Notes: generated by a model not told the origin, from the letters alone. A stretch of 64,000 nucleotides of DNA from Parafrankia sp. EUN1f (GCF_000177675.1 NZ_ADGX01000007.1:38236-102235), one strand, 5' to 3'; counted from the first letter of the stretch, positions 16,738 through 26,111 are shown. Made by a program: numbers and translations.

Positions 16738-17003
16738 GTCACTCCTTCTGTTTCTGTGCTTCTGCTCTGCTTGTGGGTCCGCGGGCAACCACCGCCTGTG
16801 ATGTGCACCGCACGTGCCGCCGGCGCTTTTCAGATGCCGATGACACCTTCACGCATTGTGTGCTCGAGACACCCGGTGCCGCCCGCTGAAACGTCGCCGC
16901 GAAAGCCGATGCGTGGCCTGGTTCTCCCAAAGCCCTGCCACGTGTCGAACCCTAGCAGAGACGACGATTATCGGTATGGTTTCCGAGCCCCGGTGGGATG
17001 GTC

Positions 17004-17828
17004 TCAAGGAGTACCCCGCGAGTGTCCGGAGAGCAGGTCGGAATGCCCATTCGGTGGGTGCGTCCCAGCTGCCGGCGGGCTGATGAATCTCGCCGGCCGC
17101 GGCGGCGGGCCTGCGTCCGGCGGGCTGCGTACCGGGGCGCCGGCCCGCTCCCGGCCCGCAGGTGGAGCCGGTGGAATGGCCCGGGTGACAGCGCTGCCGG
17201 CCGCCAGATGGCAGCCGCGGGCGTGCAGGAGACCGGCCACCGCCGGGTCGTCCACCCGCTGCTCGGGGATCAGGAACAGGTCAAACAGTCGCGGGACGTC
17301 CGCCAGACCACGGACGACCGATGACGCATACCACGTGAAGCTGGTCGTCACCATGAGCAGACCGGCCACCAGCAGGCCCAGCGCGAGCTCGGCACGCCCC
17401 CGCGGGGACGCGCCGGTCAGGATCACCACCACGGACACGATCAGGCTGGCCGCGGCGAGGACCGCCGAGGACAGCGGGCCCTCGGTGGGTGGACCGGCCT
17501 CCGTGGCCTTCTCCAGCACGGCGATCCAGGCGAGCAGCGCGACGGCTCCGGTCACGATCAGGCCGTCGAGCACGGCGATCAGGTACCATCGCACCAGCCG
17601 GGATCTCGCCGCCGTGTTCCACCCGGACGTGAACGAGCCGGATGCTAACGAGTGCGTCGGATACAGCACGACGCCAGCCAGGCCGAGCGCGGCCCCTGGC
17701 GTCGGCTCGGATGCTGATGTTGGCTCGGACGCTGGTGGCGCCCCGGATGCTGGTGGCGCCCCGGATGCTGGTGTCGGCTCCGCTGCCGGCGTTGCCGCAG
17801 TCATTGGCGCTGCCGCGTCGTTCATCAT
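17004..17828 (-). CDS. Membrane protein of unknown function
   Basis: I choose the first of two tandem ATGs at 17828, which has a weak GAAGG upstream. The 274-residue protein has a Pro/Ala/Ser-rich N-terminal tail with tandem PPASGA units (an 18-bp DNA repeat near 17729-17775). About four hydrophobic segments follow (GAALGLAGVVLY, YLIAVLDGLIVTGAVALLAWIAV, SAVLAAASLIVSVVVILTG, LALGLLVAGLLMVTTSFTWY), then a long Pro/Arg-rich C-terminal tail. I do not recognise a family. It is flanked by gabD1 and an SDR on the same strand, both separated by more than 100 bp, so no operon link is evident. Confidence 0.6.
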   Translation of the reverse strand: MMNDAAAPMTAATPAAEPTPASGAPPASGAPPASEPTSASEPTPGAALGLAGVVLYPTHSLASGSFTSGWNTAARSRLVRWYLIAVLDGLIVTGAVALLAWIAVLEKATEAGPPTEGPLSSAVLAAASLIVSVVVILTGASPRGRAELALGLLVAGLLMVTTSFTWYASSVVRGLADVPRLFDLFLIPEQRVDDPAVAGLLHARGCHLAAGSAVTRAIPPAPPAGRERAGAPVRSPPDAGPPPRPARFISPPAAGTHPPNGHSDLLSGHSRGTP

Positions 17829-17960
17829 GCTCACCGCCTTCACCAGCCCGCACGGCCCCGACCGGCGGCCGGACAGCAACCGCTCTCCATCTGCCCGAGC
17901 CTGGCTCGGAATAACTGGTTAGCTACGTACAGCGTCCAGATCGTCAACTGGCTGGCGGTG

Positions 17961-18902
17961 TTACGCCAGCATGCGGGCGGTGATGTCCCAGAGCTGCTTC
18001 GCTGCCACCGGGTCCAGCGCATAGGCGGCGACTCCCCCCGGGCTGCCCGGAGTGTGCGCGAGCGCCTCGTTGCAGTCCTCGAAGTATCGGCCACCGACAC
18101 CGCCGAGCAGCGGCGAGGCTGCGACCAGCACCGACGTCGCGGCACCCTGCTCCACGGACTTCCACTGCTGCTCCGGCGCCCCGCTGCGGGCACGCAGCCG
18201 CTCCATCTCGGCGGTGTCGACATGACGTTGCAGGTTGGTCGAGATCGCGCCGGGCATCAGCGCGTTCACGGCGATCCCGTCCTCGGCCCAGCGCCGGGTC
18301 GCCTCCACCGCGAACAGCACGTTCGCCGTCTTCGACTGGCCGTACGCCACCCATGGCTGGTACGGGCGGCGTTCGAAGTGGATGTCGTCGAAGTCCACCG
18401 CCGCCCGCAGGTGCGCCGCCGAGCTGACCACCGCCACCCGCGCTCCCCCGGCCGCCGCGAGTGCGGGGCGCAGGCCACTGACGAGCGCGAAGTGGCCGAC
18501 ATGGTTGGTGGCGAACTGAAGCTCCCAGCCCTGCGGGGTGTGGAGCCGCGGGGTCGCCATGATCCCGGCGTTGTTGACCAGGATGTGCAACGGACCCGCC
18601 CAGGCCGCGGCGAAGGCGGCGACGGAACCGAGATCGGCAAGGTCCAGTGCGGCAACGTGCACCGCCTTGTTGCCCGTGCTGGCGGCGATGTCGTCGGCGG
18701 CACGCCGGCCCGCCGCGAGATCGCGCACCGCCAGGGTGACCTCGCTGCCCGCACCCGCGAGCGCACGGGCCGTCTCGATGCCGAGCCCGGACGACGCACC
18801 GGTCACCACAGACCTGCGACCACCGAGATCGACACCTGCCAGCACCTGCGCTGCCGTCGATTCCGCGGTGAACGGAGTCGTGATCCGTTCCGTCACAGCC
18901 AT
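17961..18902 (-). CDS. SDR-family oxidoreductase (retinol-dehydrogenase-like)
   Basis: The 313-residue protein is a classical/atypical short-chain dehydrogenase: Rossmann motif TGASSGLG, NNAGIMATP, active-site Ser in VVSSAAHLR and Tyr/Lys in AYGQSKTAN. The length and the HFERRPYQPWVAYGQSK region resemble the RDH11/WWOX-like group, which usually uses NADP(H) on hydrophobic alcohols or ketones. The substrate is not inferable from context. Four 18-bp-spaced CACCGGTC repeats lie just upstream. Confidence 0.85.
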   Translation of the reverse strand: MAVTERITTPFTAESTAAQVLAGVDLGGRRSVVTGASSGLGIETARALAGAGSEVTLAVRDLAAGRRAADDIAASTGNKAVHVAALDLADLGSVAAFAAAWAGPLHILVNNAGIMATPRLHTPQGWELQFATNHVGHFALVSGLRPALAAAGGARVAVVSSAAHLRAAVDFDDIHFERRPYQPWVAYGQSKTANVLFAVEATRRWAEDGIAVNALMPGAISTNLQRHVDTAEMERLRARSGAPEQQWKSVEQGAATSVLVAASPLLGGVGGRYFEDCNEALAHTPGSPGGVAAYALDPVAAKQLWDITARMLA

Positions 18903-18936
18903 CCCGCCACACTCCTGTCTCCTGGGCGCCCGGCCA

Positions 18937-19008
18937 CACCGGTCCCCGTGGTCTCACCGGTCCCCACGGCCACACCGGTCACGCCGATCGCACCGGTCAC
19001 ACCAGTTC
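18937..19008. repeat. Four 18-bp direct repeats beginning CACCGGTC
   Basis: CACCGGTC occurs at 18937, 18955, 18973 and 18991, exactly 18 bp apart, in the 384-bp gap between the SDR (minus) and the haemoglobin gene (plus). ACCGGT is itself palindromic, so an array of operator half-sites is possible. The rest of the gap shows nothing recognisable. Confidence 0.65.
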
Positions 19009-19286
19009 GTCCACCCAGACTGGTCTGCTGGGGAGCAAGGCGCCACAGTTCGTGGTCTCACGCCGGGCTGCCAGCGCACCGAGGAGAAGAGGAAGTCGGA
19101 AGGCCCGACCGGCCCCGTCGTCCGTCTCCTCGACGCCGACATTGGACCCTTTCTAGGGACATTGTTCGCGCGGTTCAGTGAAACTGTCGGGACACACACC
19201 TGCACGACCTTGCCGGCTGGCGTGGCCATAGCCAGAAACAGCGCCAGCGCCCGCGGCCGGGTCAATTCTGCGAAAGCGAGTCTCTG

Positions 19287-19640
19287 GTGAGCATCTACGA
19301 CGCGATCGGTGGCGCGACGGCTGTCGAGGCCGCAGTCGACCAGTTCTACGTTCGCGTGACGGCAGACCCCGTTCTCTCGCCCTACTTCGCCGGCCGTGAC
19401 ATTCCCAGCCTCAAGGCCCACCAGCGTGCGTTCATCGCCGCCGCGATCGGCGGCCCGGAGGTGTACAAGGGCCGGGCCATTCCCGCCGTCCACACCCCGC
19501 TCAAGATCAGCGACGCACACTTCGACGCGGTGGTCGACCACCTGGTCGCGGCGCTGACCGGGCTCGGCGTCCCGGCCGAGACCACCGGCAAGATCGGCGC
19601 GGCGCTCGCCCCGCTGCGCAAGGAGATCGTCAGCGCCTGA
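19287..19640 (+). CDS. glbN: Group I truncated haemoglobin
   Basis: The 117-residue protein is a full-length 2-on-2 globin: MSIYDAIGGATAVEAAVDQFYVRV (with the B10-type Tyr in QFY), FAGRDIPSLKAHQRAFIAAAIGG, and the proximal His in AIPAVHTPLKISDAHFDAVVDHL. Group I (trHbN) proteins bind O2 and NO and in mycobacteria convert NO to nitrate. In soil or plant-associated actinomycetes this may protect against nitrosative stress or help O2 supply. The start is a GTG at 19287 with only a weak GCGAG upstream. It is a single gene. Confidence 0.92.
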   Translation: MSIYDAIGGATAVEAAVDQFYVRVTADPVLSPYFAGRDIPSLKAHQRAFIAAAIGGPEVYKGRAIPAVHTPLKISDAHFDAVVDHLVAALTGLGVPAETTGKIGAALAPLRKEIVSA

Positions 19641-19747
19641 TCCGCCGACGGACCCGGCCACACCCAGCCGGAGCAGGACCCGGGGCGGCCGACACCCGGC
19701 CCACCGCCGGCCCGGCCGCCCCGGCCGGCTGATCCGGCTCGCCCGCC

Positions 19748-19858
19748 CCGGTCGACTCGTCCGAGTCATCCGGGTCGCCTGGGTCACGAAACTCGCCCGG
19801 GTCATCCGGGTCATCCGGGTCGCCTGGGTCGTCCGGGTCGCCTGGGTCGTCCGGCGCG
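19748..19858. repeat. GTC-CGG 9-bp minisatellite between haemoglobin and ligase genes
   Basis: Imperfect 9-bp units of the type GGGTCATCC, GGGTCGCCT and GGGTCGTCC repeat about a dozen times in the 240-bp gap after the haemoglobin gene. It does not look coding. It may act as a 3' boundary of both flanking genes. Confidence 0.7.
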
Positions 19859-19881
19859 TCCGGCCCCCGAATGGCAGGGAA

Positions 19882-21456
19882 TCAGGGCTCGCTCAGCACG
19901 AGCTTGCGCGCCTCGCGGCGCAGGACCTTGCCGTAGGCGCTCTTGGGCAGCGCCTCCAGATAGATGATCTTCTTTGGCTTCTTGAAGCCGGCGATGTGGG
20001 TCGTGCTGTAGGTGATGAGCTCGCTTTCCGGCGGGGGCGGGGTCGTCACGGGCACCACCGCGGCCACGACGTTCTCGCCCCACGTCTCGTCCGGCACCCC
20101 GAAGACCACGACCTCGGCCACGCCCGGATGCTGGACGAGCGCCTCCTCGACCTCCCGCGGGTAGATGTTCGCGCCGCCGGAGATGATGACGTCGCTGCTG
20201 CGGTCCAGCAGGAAGAGGTTGCCGTGCTCGTCGAAGCGGCCGATGTCCCCGGTGTGCAGCCAGCCGCCCCGCAGCGCGCGCTCGGTCGCGGCCGGGTTGT
20301 TCCAGTAGCCCCGCATCACGACGTCGCCGCGCACGCAGACCTCGCCCTCGGCACCGGCGGGCACCGGCCGGTCGTCGCCGTCGAGGACGCGTACCTCGAC
20401 CCCCGGATGAGCCACCCCCGCCGAGTCGAGCGGCGTCCCCGGCGATGTCGCGTGGTTCAGGTAGGTCACCGTCATCGGCGACTCGCCCTGCCCGTAGATC
20501 TGGACGAACACCGGGCCGAAACGGTCGATCATCGCCCGGGAGTGCTCGACGTGGATCGGAGCCCCGCCGTAGACGGCGCAGCGCAGCGAGCTGGTGTCCG
20601 TCGGCGCGACGCCGAGCATGCGGACGATCATCGTCGGCACGAGGAACGCGAGCACTGAGACGCGCTCACGAGCGACCAGGTCGAGCACCTCGGACGGATC
20701 GAAGCCGCCGCCGGCATGGATGATGTTGTCGGCGCCACGGGCGATCGAGCCCAGCGCGTACAGGCCGCTGCCGTGGGAGAGCGGGGCCACGTGCAGCACG
20801 ACGTCGTCCTGGGTGTAGGCGCACACGTCGGCGAGCAGGGTCCATGTCATGGTGAGCAGGTTGCGGTGGCTGAGCTGGGCACCCTTGGGCCGGCCGGTCG
20901 TCCCGGAGGTGTAGAAGAGCCAGGCCAGGTCGTCCGCGGCGACCTCGGCGGGCTCGAGATCCGGAGTTCCCTCGGCGAGGAGCTGGGCGAAGGCTTCCTT
21001 CGCCCCACCGGCCGGGTCCATCGGCGCTGCCGGGTCCACCGGCGCTGCCGGGTCCACCGGCGCTGCCGGATCCACCGCGACGGTGTGCACACCGGTCAGA
21101 TCCAGCCCTGCGACCAACCGCGCCGCGGAGGTGGAGTGCACCAGCGCCCGGGCGCCGCTGTCACCGAGGATCACGGCGACCTCCGGCCCGGCCAGCTTGG
21201 CGTTCATCGGCACCGCGACCAGCCCGGCATACCAGGCACCGAACAGTGCCACCAGGTACTGCTGGCAGTTGGGCATGAACAGTGCCACCCGGTCACCGGG
21301 GACCAGACCGCGCCGCAGCAGCGCGGAGCCGAACATCGCCGCGGCGTCGCGCAGCTGGCGATAGGACGTCCGGCCGTCGGCGTAGCGCAACGCGCACCGG
21401 TCCGGAAACCGCTGGGCCGACGTCGTCAACAGGCTCGCGACATTGACCATGGTCAA
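19882..21456 (-). CDS. Acyl-CoA ligase (ANL superfamily)
   Basis: The 524-residue enzyme has the adenylate-forming motifs: A3 loop LFYTSGTTGRPKGAQLSH, YGGAPI and QIYGQGESPM (A5), WLHTGDIGRFDEHG (A7), DVIISGGANIYP (A8) and the catalytic Lys in SAYGKVLRREAR (A10). It should activate a carboxylic acid to the acyl-CoA in the cytoplasm. Residues about 128-146 contain three VDPAAP repeats, a surface insertion that is rare in the family. Its ATG overlaps the stop of the CoA-transferase gene (ATGA at 21453-21456), so the two are coupled and may serve the same acid. Confidence 0.9.
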   Translation of the reverse strand: MTMVNVASLLTTSAQRFPDRCALRYADGRTSYRQLRDAAAMFGSALLRRGLVPGDRVALFMPNCQQYLVALFGAWYAGLVAVPMNAKLAGPEVAVILGDSGARALVHSTSAARLVAGLDLTGVHTVAVDPAAPVDPAAPVDPAAPMDPAGGAKEAFAQLLAEGTPDLEPAEVAADDLAWLFYTSGTTGRPKGAQLSHRNLLTMTWTLLADVCAYTQDDVVLHVAPLSHGSGLYALGSIARGADNIIHAGGGFDPSEVLDLVARERVSVLAFLVPTMIVRMLGVAPTDTSSLRCAVYGGAPIHVEHSRAMIDRFGPVFVQIYGQGESPMTVTYLNHATSPGTPLDSAGVAHPGVEVRVLDGDDRPVPAGAEGEVCVRGDVVMRGYWNNPAATERALRGGWLHTGDIGRFDEHGNLFLLDRSSDVIISGGANIYPREVEEALVQHPGVAEVVVFGVPDETWGENVVAAVVPVTTPPPPESELITYSTTHIAGFKKPKKIIYLEALPKSAYGKVLRREARKLVLSEP

Positions 21457-22754
21457 CCTCCGTCTGGCTGAGTGGACTGGGCGGGCTGAGCTGGCTGAGC
21501 AGGCTGAGCGGGCAGATCGACGTTCGGTGAGGCGGCATGCGGTGAAGCGGTGCCGGGAGCGGTGGCCGGGGCGGTGCCCAGTTCGAGGTCGTCGAGGACT
21601 TCGCGGGTGTGGGCGCCCAGGCGCGGCGCCGGGCCCGCGACCCGGCCCGGAGTCCGGGAGAACCAGGCCGGCGAGCCGGGAAAACGCACCGGGCCGAGGT
21701 CGCCGTCGACCGTCTCGAAGAATCCGACCGCGTCGAGGTGCGGATTGTCGAAAAGCTCGTCGAGGGAACGCACCGGCGCGGCCGGGACGTCCAGTGACCG
21801 CAGCAGGTCGAGCCAGTACTGGGTGGTGTGCTCCCGGAAGGTCTCACCCAGCAGCGCGTAGACGTTGTCGATCTGGCGGGCCCGCTGTTCCAGCGTGGCG
21901 AGATGCTCGCCGGCCCAGGGCGGTTTCACCGCGTTGACGAAGGCGGCCCACTGCTTGTCGTTGTAGACAAGCACGGAGATGTAGCCGTCGCTGGTCCGGT
22001 GCGGCCGGCGGTTCGGTGCCACCGCCCTCGGGTATACCGCCGGGCCGAGCGCAGGGCTGAACATCGCACCGTTCGCGTGCTCGACGAGCATGAACGAGGC
22101 CATCGTCTCGAACATCGCGACCTCGACCTCCTGCCCCTCGCCGGTGCGGGCCCGGTGGAACAGCGCCATCATCGTGGCCCACAGCGCGGTCAGCCCGGCC
22201 ACCTTGTCGGCCATGATGGTGCCGACGTAGCTGGCCTCCCCGGTCAGCTGCTCCTGCGCGAACGGAATTCCGCACTCCGCCTGGATCGTGTCGTCATAGG
22301 CGGTCAGGTTCGCGTCCGGCCCGCGGCGGCCGTAACCGTAGCAGTTGGTGTACACGATCGACGGATTGATCGCGGCGACGTTCTCGTAGCCGAAGCCGAG
22401 CTTCGCGACCGCCTTCGCCCGCATCGAGTGGATGAAGACATCCGCGCCGCGGACGAGCTCGCGCAGCGCGTCAGCACCTTCGGGGCTGCGCAGGTCCAGC
22501 ACGACGCTGCGCTTGCCGCGGTTCACGTTGACGAAGACGCCGGCCATGCCGGGTTCCGGGCCGACGGAGATGAACCGGGTGTTGTCACCCGCCGGCGGCT
22601 CGATCTTGATGACATCGGCACCCATGTCGGCCATGATCTGCGTGCAGTACGGACCCATCACCATGGCGGTGAGGTCGATGACGCGGATCCCGGCCAACGG
22701 CCCGAAATGCCGCGGGCCACCGTCGGTGCCCTCCGAGCAGCTACGAGCCTTCAC
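21453..22754 (-). CDS. CaiB/BaiF-type (class III) CoA transferase
   Basis: I choose the GTG at 22754, preceded by a purine-rich AGGGGTGG; the open frame extends 50 codons further but those residues are Gly/Arg-rich and do not fit the family. The 433-residue protein starts with PLAGIRVIDLTAMVMGPYCTQIMADMGADVIKIEPP, then DLRSPEG, and has the catalytic-Asp region GTIMADKVAGLTALWATMMALFHR and GEGQEVEVAMFE. These enzymes transfer CoA between acids, for example carnitine, bile-acid or aromatic CoA esters. A Gln/Pro/Ala repeat tail ends the protein. It is the first gene of a pair with the ligase and divergent from another ligase behind a palindromic operator. Confidence 0.88.
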   Translation of the reverse strand: MKARSCSEGTDGGPRHFGPLAGIRVIDLTAMVMGPYCTQIMADMGADVIKIEPPAGDNTRFISVGPEPGMAGVFVNVNRGKRSVVLDLRSPEGADALRELVRGADVFIHSMRAKAVAKLGFGYENVAAINPSIVYTNCYGYGRRGPDANLTAYDDTIQAECGIPFAQEQLTGEASYVGTIMADKVAGLTALWATMMALFHRARTGEGQEVEVAMFETMASFMLVEHANGAMFSPALGPAVYPRAVAPNRRPHRTSDGYISVLVYNDKQWAAFVNAVKPPWAGEHLATLEQRARQIDNVYALLGETFREHTTQYWLDLLRSLDVPAAPVRSLDELFDNPHLDAVGFFETVDGDLGPVRFPGSPAWFSRTPGRVAGPAPRLGAHTREVLDDLELGTAPATAPGTASPHAASPNVDLPAQPAQPAQPAQSTQPDGG

Positions 22755-23071
22755 GTATCGACCACCCCTATCGTTCCTGCGGCCCGCGCCACCATCGTTC
22801 CGCCGCGCCATCCGTCTGCCCCAACCGCCCCAACCGCCCCGCACGGCACGCCCAACGGCCGGCCCGAACAGGCGGCCCGGGGCGTGCGACGGCCCGGCCG
22901 GCACGAGGCGCCGTTGCCTGGCGGGGTGCGCGGCGGATCGTCACAACGGGTGGTCACGGCGGGTAGTCACGGTGGGTGGTCGCGGCGGTCGGTCACGGCC
23001 ATGATCCCAGCGTCCGCCGCACCCGGGGCACTTGTTTCCCGAAGACGGCGCCCGTCGAGACTAGAGGATGA
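22755..23071. other. Divergent promoter region with GGGTGGTCAC repeats
   Basis: The gap separates the minus-strand CoA-transferase pair from the plus-strand ligase. It holds a patch of imperfect repeats of GTCACGGCGGGTGGTC (about 22936-22998) and ends at the palindrome at 23072. No gene is visible. Confidence 0.5.
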
Positions 23072-23085
23072 ATCCTTGCAAGGAT
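23072..23085. promoter_or_regulatory. Palindromic operator ATCCTTGCAAGGAT (site 1)
   Basis: A perfect 14-bp palindrome lies 17 bp before the GTG of the plus-strand ligase gene and within the divergent promoter region. The same motif recurs at 28595 (one mismatch) and 63836 (exact), each time followed by AG. This is typical of a TetR-family operator; the regulator is not identified. Confidence 0.7.
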
Positions 23086-23102
23086 AGTGCTATCAAGAGT
23101 TC

Positions 23103-24701
23103 GTGAGCACCACTGGCGGCGAGCCCCGCCCGATCGCCCGCGTCCTCGACGACGCCCTCGCGAACCGCCCGGACGCCGTCGCGGTCGAGGCGGCCTCCGG
23201 TTCCTGGACCTACGCCGAGCTCGACGACCAGGCCCGCCGCGCGGCCGGGGCGCTGTGGTCTCTCGGTGTGCGTCCTGGAGACCGGGTCGCGGCCTGCCTG
23301 CCCAACGACCTCGACATCGTCGCGGCGTTCCACGGCGCCCAGCGGATCGGCGCCGTCTGGGCCGGCATCGGCGAAGCCCTCACCGCCGCCGAACAGCGGG
23401 ACCTGCGCGACATCTGTGACCCGAAGGTCGTCCTCGCCGGCCCACGGTGCCTGCTGACGTCGTCCGATGACCGCGACGACCACTCAGATGGCCGCGGAAG
23501 CAGCGGAAGCGGAGATGGCGGCGGTGGTGATGGCGGTGGTGGTGGCGACGGTGGCGACCTCGTGGGCCTCGACCGGTGGCACGCGCTGCTGGCCGAGGCC
23601 GGCGACGAGACAGCCCCGCCGCCCGGTCTCGGCCTCGACATCGACGCCCCCGCCGGCATCGCCTTCACCAGCGGGACGTCGGGACGTCCCAAGGCCGTCG
23701 TACACAGCCAGCGGAACCTGCTGCTGCCCGGCGCCGTCCTCGTCGCCACCCGCGGCTGGGGCCCCGAGCTGCGCAAGGGTGACAGCTTCCCGCTGACGAT
23801 CCTCAACCTCATGGTGCTGTCGACCCTGCTCACCGCCCAGGCCGGCGGCTGCGCGGTCATCATGAACCGCCGCGACGTCGCCGGCGTCATCGAATGGATC
23901 TCCAGCCGCCGCGTCACCGTCTGGAACGGCGCACCGGCCCAGCTCTACGACCTCGCCGCCCGGCCGGACGCCGACCTGAGCTCCCTGCGCGAGGTCTGGA
24001 GCGGCGGAAGCGACACCCCCGACTCCCTGCGCACCGCGTTCGCCGAGGCGCACGGACTGGTCCCTCGGGTCACCTACGGGCTGACCGAGGCGCCGACGGT
24101 CGTGTCGATCGACCCGGCCGACGGCGAGTGGCGCCCCGGCACCAGCGGACGGGTGCTGCCGAGCTACGACGTCGCCGCCTACGACGACGACGGCAACCGG
24201 CTGCCACCCGGCGAGCTCGGGGAGCTGAAGCTCGCCGGCGCGGCGTCCGGGCCGTGGGCGGGCGTGTGGCGGCCGCTGCTCGGCTACTGGGAGTCCGGCC
24301 GGATCCGCCCACCGGAGCCGGGCCCGGTCGCGACCGGTGACGTCGGGACGGTCGACGCCGGCGGCTGGCTGTCCGTGCTGGACCGCAAGAAGCTGGTCAT
24401 CATCCGCGGCGGGGCGAACATCTACCCGCTGGAGATCGAGCGGGTCATCGCCAGCCACCCGGACGTCGCCCGGGTCGCGGTGTGCCCCGTCCCCGACGAC
24501 CGTCTCGGCCAGCGGGTCGCCGCGGTCGTCGAAAGCGCCGGGCCCACCCTCGACATGGACGCGCTCGCCGAGCTGTGCCGCCGCGAGCTCTCGCCGTACA
24601 AGGTGCCCGAGTTCTGGACGCAGGTCGACGCGCTGCCGGTCAACGCCATGGGCAAGGTCCAGCGCACCGGCCTCACCGACCTCGTCGACACCGGCCGATG
24701 A
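23103..24701 (+). CDS. Acyl-CoA ligase (ANL superfamily)
   Basis: The GTG start at 23103 lies just behind the palindromic operator. The 532-residue protein carries GIAFTSGTSGRPKAVVHSQ (A3), WSGGSDTPDSL, RVTYGLTEAPTV (A5), ATGDVGTVDAGGWLSVLDRKKLVIIRGGANIYP (A7-A8) and the catalytic Lys in VNAMGKVQRTGL. It should make an acyl-CoA from an unknown carboxylic acid. A Gly/Asp/Ser-rich insert of about 25 residues (near residue 125-150) is unusual and probably a surface loop. It heads a run with the PPOX and SDR genes; all three likely share one operator-controlled transcript. Confidence 0.9.
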   Translation: MSTTGGEPRPIARVLDDALANRPDAVAVEAASGSWTYAELDDQARRAAGALWSLGVRPGDRVAACLPNDLDIVAAFHGAQRIGAVWAGIGEALTAAEQRDLRDICDPKVVLAGPRCLLTSSDDRDDHSDGRGSSGSGDGGGGDGGGGGDGGDLVGLDRWHALLAEAGDETAPPPGLGLDIDAPAGIAFTSGTSGRPKAVVHSQRNLLLPGAVLVATRGWGPELRKGDSFPLTILNLMVLSTLLTAQAGGCAVIMNRRDVAGVIEWISSRRVTVWNGAPAQLYDLAARPDADLSSLREVWSGGSDTPDSLRTAFAEAHGLVPRVTYGLTEAPTVVSIDPADGEWRPGTSGRVLPSYDVAAYDDDGNRLPPGELGELKLAGAASGPWAGVWRPLLGYWESGRIRPPEPGPVATGDVGTVDAGGWLSVLDRKKLVIIRGGANIYPLEIERVIASHPDVARVAVCPVPDDRLGQRVAAVVESAGPTLDMDALAELCRRELSPYKVPEFWTQVDALPVNAMGKVQRTGLTDLVDTGR

Positions 24702-24762
24702 CCGCGCCGACGACCGCGCCGATGATCTCGACGAGGCACGTGACCCGCCACTGGGCGGCCCG

Positions 24763-25284
24763 ATGCTGGTGAGCCAGGACGATGCCTGGGAGTTCGTGGC
24801 CGGCGCGCACACCGGGATCCTGACCACGCTGCGCTCCGACGGCGCACCGGTCTCGCTGCCGATGTGGTTCGTCGTCGTGGACCGCGCCGTGTACCTTTCG
24901 ACGCCGCCGCGGGCGGCCAAGCTGGCCCGGATCCGCAGGGAACCGCGGGCGGCGTTCCTGGTCGAGTCCGGTCGGGCCTGGGTCGACCTGCGTGCCGTCC
25001 ATCTCAGCGGACGGATCCGGGTGGTGGACGACGAAGAGACACGCGCCCGGGTCCGCGGCATGCTCGATAGTAAGTACGCCGCGTACCGGGTGCCGCCCGA
25101 GCGGTTACCCGCCGCGGCCCGCGCCGCCTACGCCGACCGGGTCGTGCTGCGCCTGGACCCGCAGGGACGCCTGTTGCGCTGGGACAACTCCCGGATCCGG
25201 CTGGCCCCGCCCGCTGGCCTCGACGGCCAGCCCACCGGCACCATCGACCTGGCAGACACCGCCAACGAAGGGACGTCCTCATGA
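24763..25284 (+). CDS. Pyridoxamine 5'-phosphate oxidase-family (split-barrel flavin/F420) protein
   Basis: The 173-residue protein begins WEFVAGAHTGILTTLRSDGAPVSLPMWFVVVDRAVYLSTPP, the first strands of the PNPOx-like split barrel, followed by AKLARIRREPRAAFLVESG. Family members bind FMN, F420 or haem and reduce or sense small molecules. In catabolic clusters they are often annotated as F420-dependent oxidoreductases, but the cofactor cannot be read here. The ATG at 24763 is the simplest start. The stop overlaps the ATG of the SDR by 4 nt, so translation is coupled. Confidence 0.78.
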   Translation: MLVSQDDAWEFVAGAHTGILTTLRSDGAPVSLPMWFVVVDRAVYLSTPPRAAKLARIRREPRAAFLVESGRAWVDLRAVHLSGRIRVVDDEETRARVRGMLDSKYAAYRVPPERLPAAARAAYADRVVLRLDPQGRLLRWDNSRIRLAPPAGLDGQPTGTIDLADTANEGTSS

Positions 25285-26111
25285 CGCCGGCCTCCGACAC
25301 CGCGAACGCCGCGCACGAGGGGCCTGCCGCAGCTGCCACGGATGCCACGGATGCCACGGCCCGGATGTTCGGCCTCGACGGCCGGGTCGCCATCGTGACC
25401 GGCGCCTCCTCCGGTCTCGGTGTCGCCGTCGCGCGGGCGCTGGCCGCGTTCGGCGCCCGGGTCGCGGTCGTCGCCCGCCGGCTCGACAAGCTGACCGAGC
25501 TCGCGAAGGAGATCGACGGCCTGCCGGTCGCCTGCGACCTGTCCGACCTCACCGCCGTCCGCACCGTCGTGCCGGCCGTCGTCGAGGGCCTCGGAGCACC
25601 GGAGATCCTCGTCAACGGCGCCGGCAGCATGTTCACCTACGAGCGGGCCGAGTCCGAGCCCGTCGAGGCGTCCCGCCGCACGATCGACCTCAACCTGCTC
25701 GCCCCGTTCCTGCTCGCCCAGGACGTCTTCCCGCACATGGTCGCCGCCGGCCGCGGCACCATCATCAACATCTCGTCGATCAGCGGGAAGGTCGGCATCC
25801 CCGGCATCCCGCAGGCGTCCTACGCGGCCAGCAAGGCCGGCCTTTCCGGGCTTACGTCCGAGCTCGCGGTGCAGTGGGCGCGGCACTCGATCCGGGTGAA
25901 CACGGTCGCCCCCGGCTTCTTCCGCAGCGAGATCACCGGCCCGCTGTACTCCAGCGAGAAGTCGATCGAGTACCTGCGCCGCAACACCCCGCTGCCGAAG
26001 GAGGGAACCGCCGAGGACATCGTCGGCGCCGTCCTGTGGCTCGCCGGCGACGCCGGCAGCTACGTCACCGGCCAGACCATCGTCGTTGATGGCGGCTGGA
26101 CGGCCCGCTGA
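25281..26111 (+). CDS. SDR-family oxidoreductase
   Basis: The 276-residue protein is a classical SDR: TGASSGLGVAVARAL, NGAGSMFTYERA, Ser in IINISSISGKVG and Tyr/Lys in ASYAASKAGLSG, then APGFFRSEITGP and the C-terminal YVTGQTIVVDGGW. An Ala/Thr-rich N-terminal tail of about 27 residues with an Asp-Ala-Thr repeat precedes the Rossmann fold. It probably oxidises a hydroxyacyl or alcohol intermediate. As third gene of the ligase-PPOX-SDR run it likely handles a product of the acid activated by the ligase. A 22-bp hairpin follows. Confidence 0.88.
   Translation: MTPASDTANAAHEGPAAAATDATDATARMFGLDGRVAIVTGASSGLGVAVARALAAFGARVAVVARRLDKLTELAKEIDGLPVACDLSDLTAVRTVVPAVVEGLGAPEILVNGAGSMFTYERAESEPVEASRRTIDLNLLAPFLLAQDVFPHMVAAGRGTIINISSISGKVGIPGIPQASYAASKAGLSGLTSELAVQWARHSIRVNTVAPGFFRSEITGPLYSSEKSIEYLRRNTPLPKEGTAEDIVGAVLWLAGDAGSYVTGQTIVVDGGWTAR

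Noticed and set aside
15208..17922. A 904-codon plus-strand frame opposite gabD1
   Set aside because: High GC leaves the antisense frame open; its translation is Arg/Gly/Val-rich with no domain.
18937..19860. Regularly spaced repeats as a possible CRISPR array
   Set aside because: Units are 9 or 18 bp without unique spacers of 30-40 bp, and no cas genes are present.
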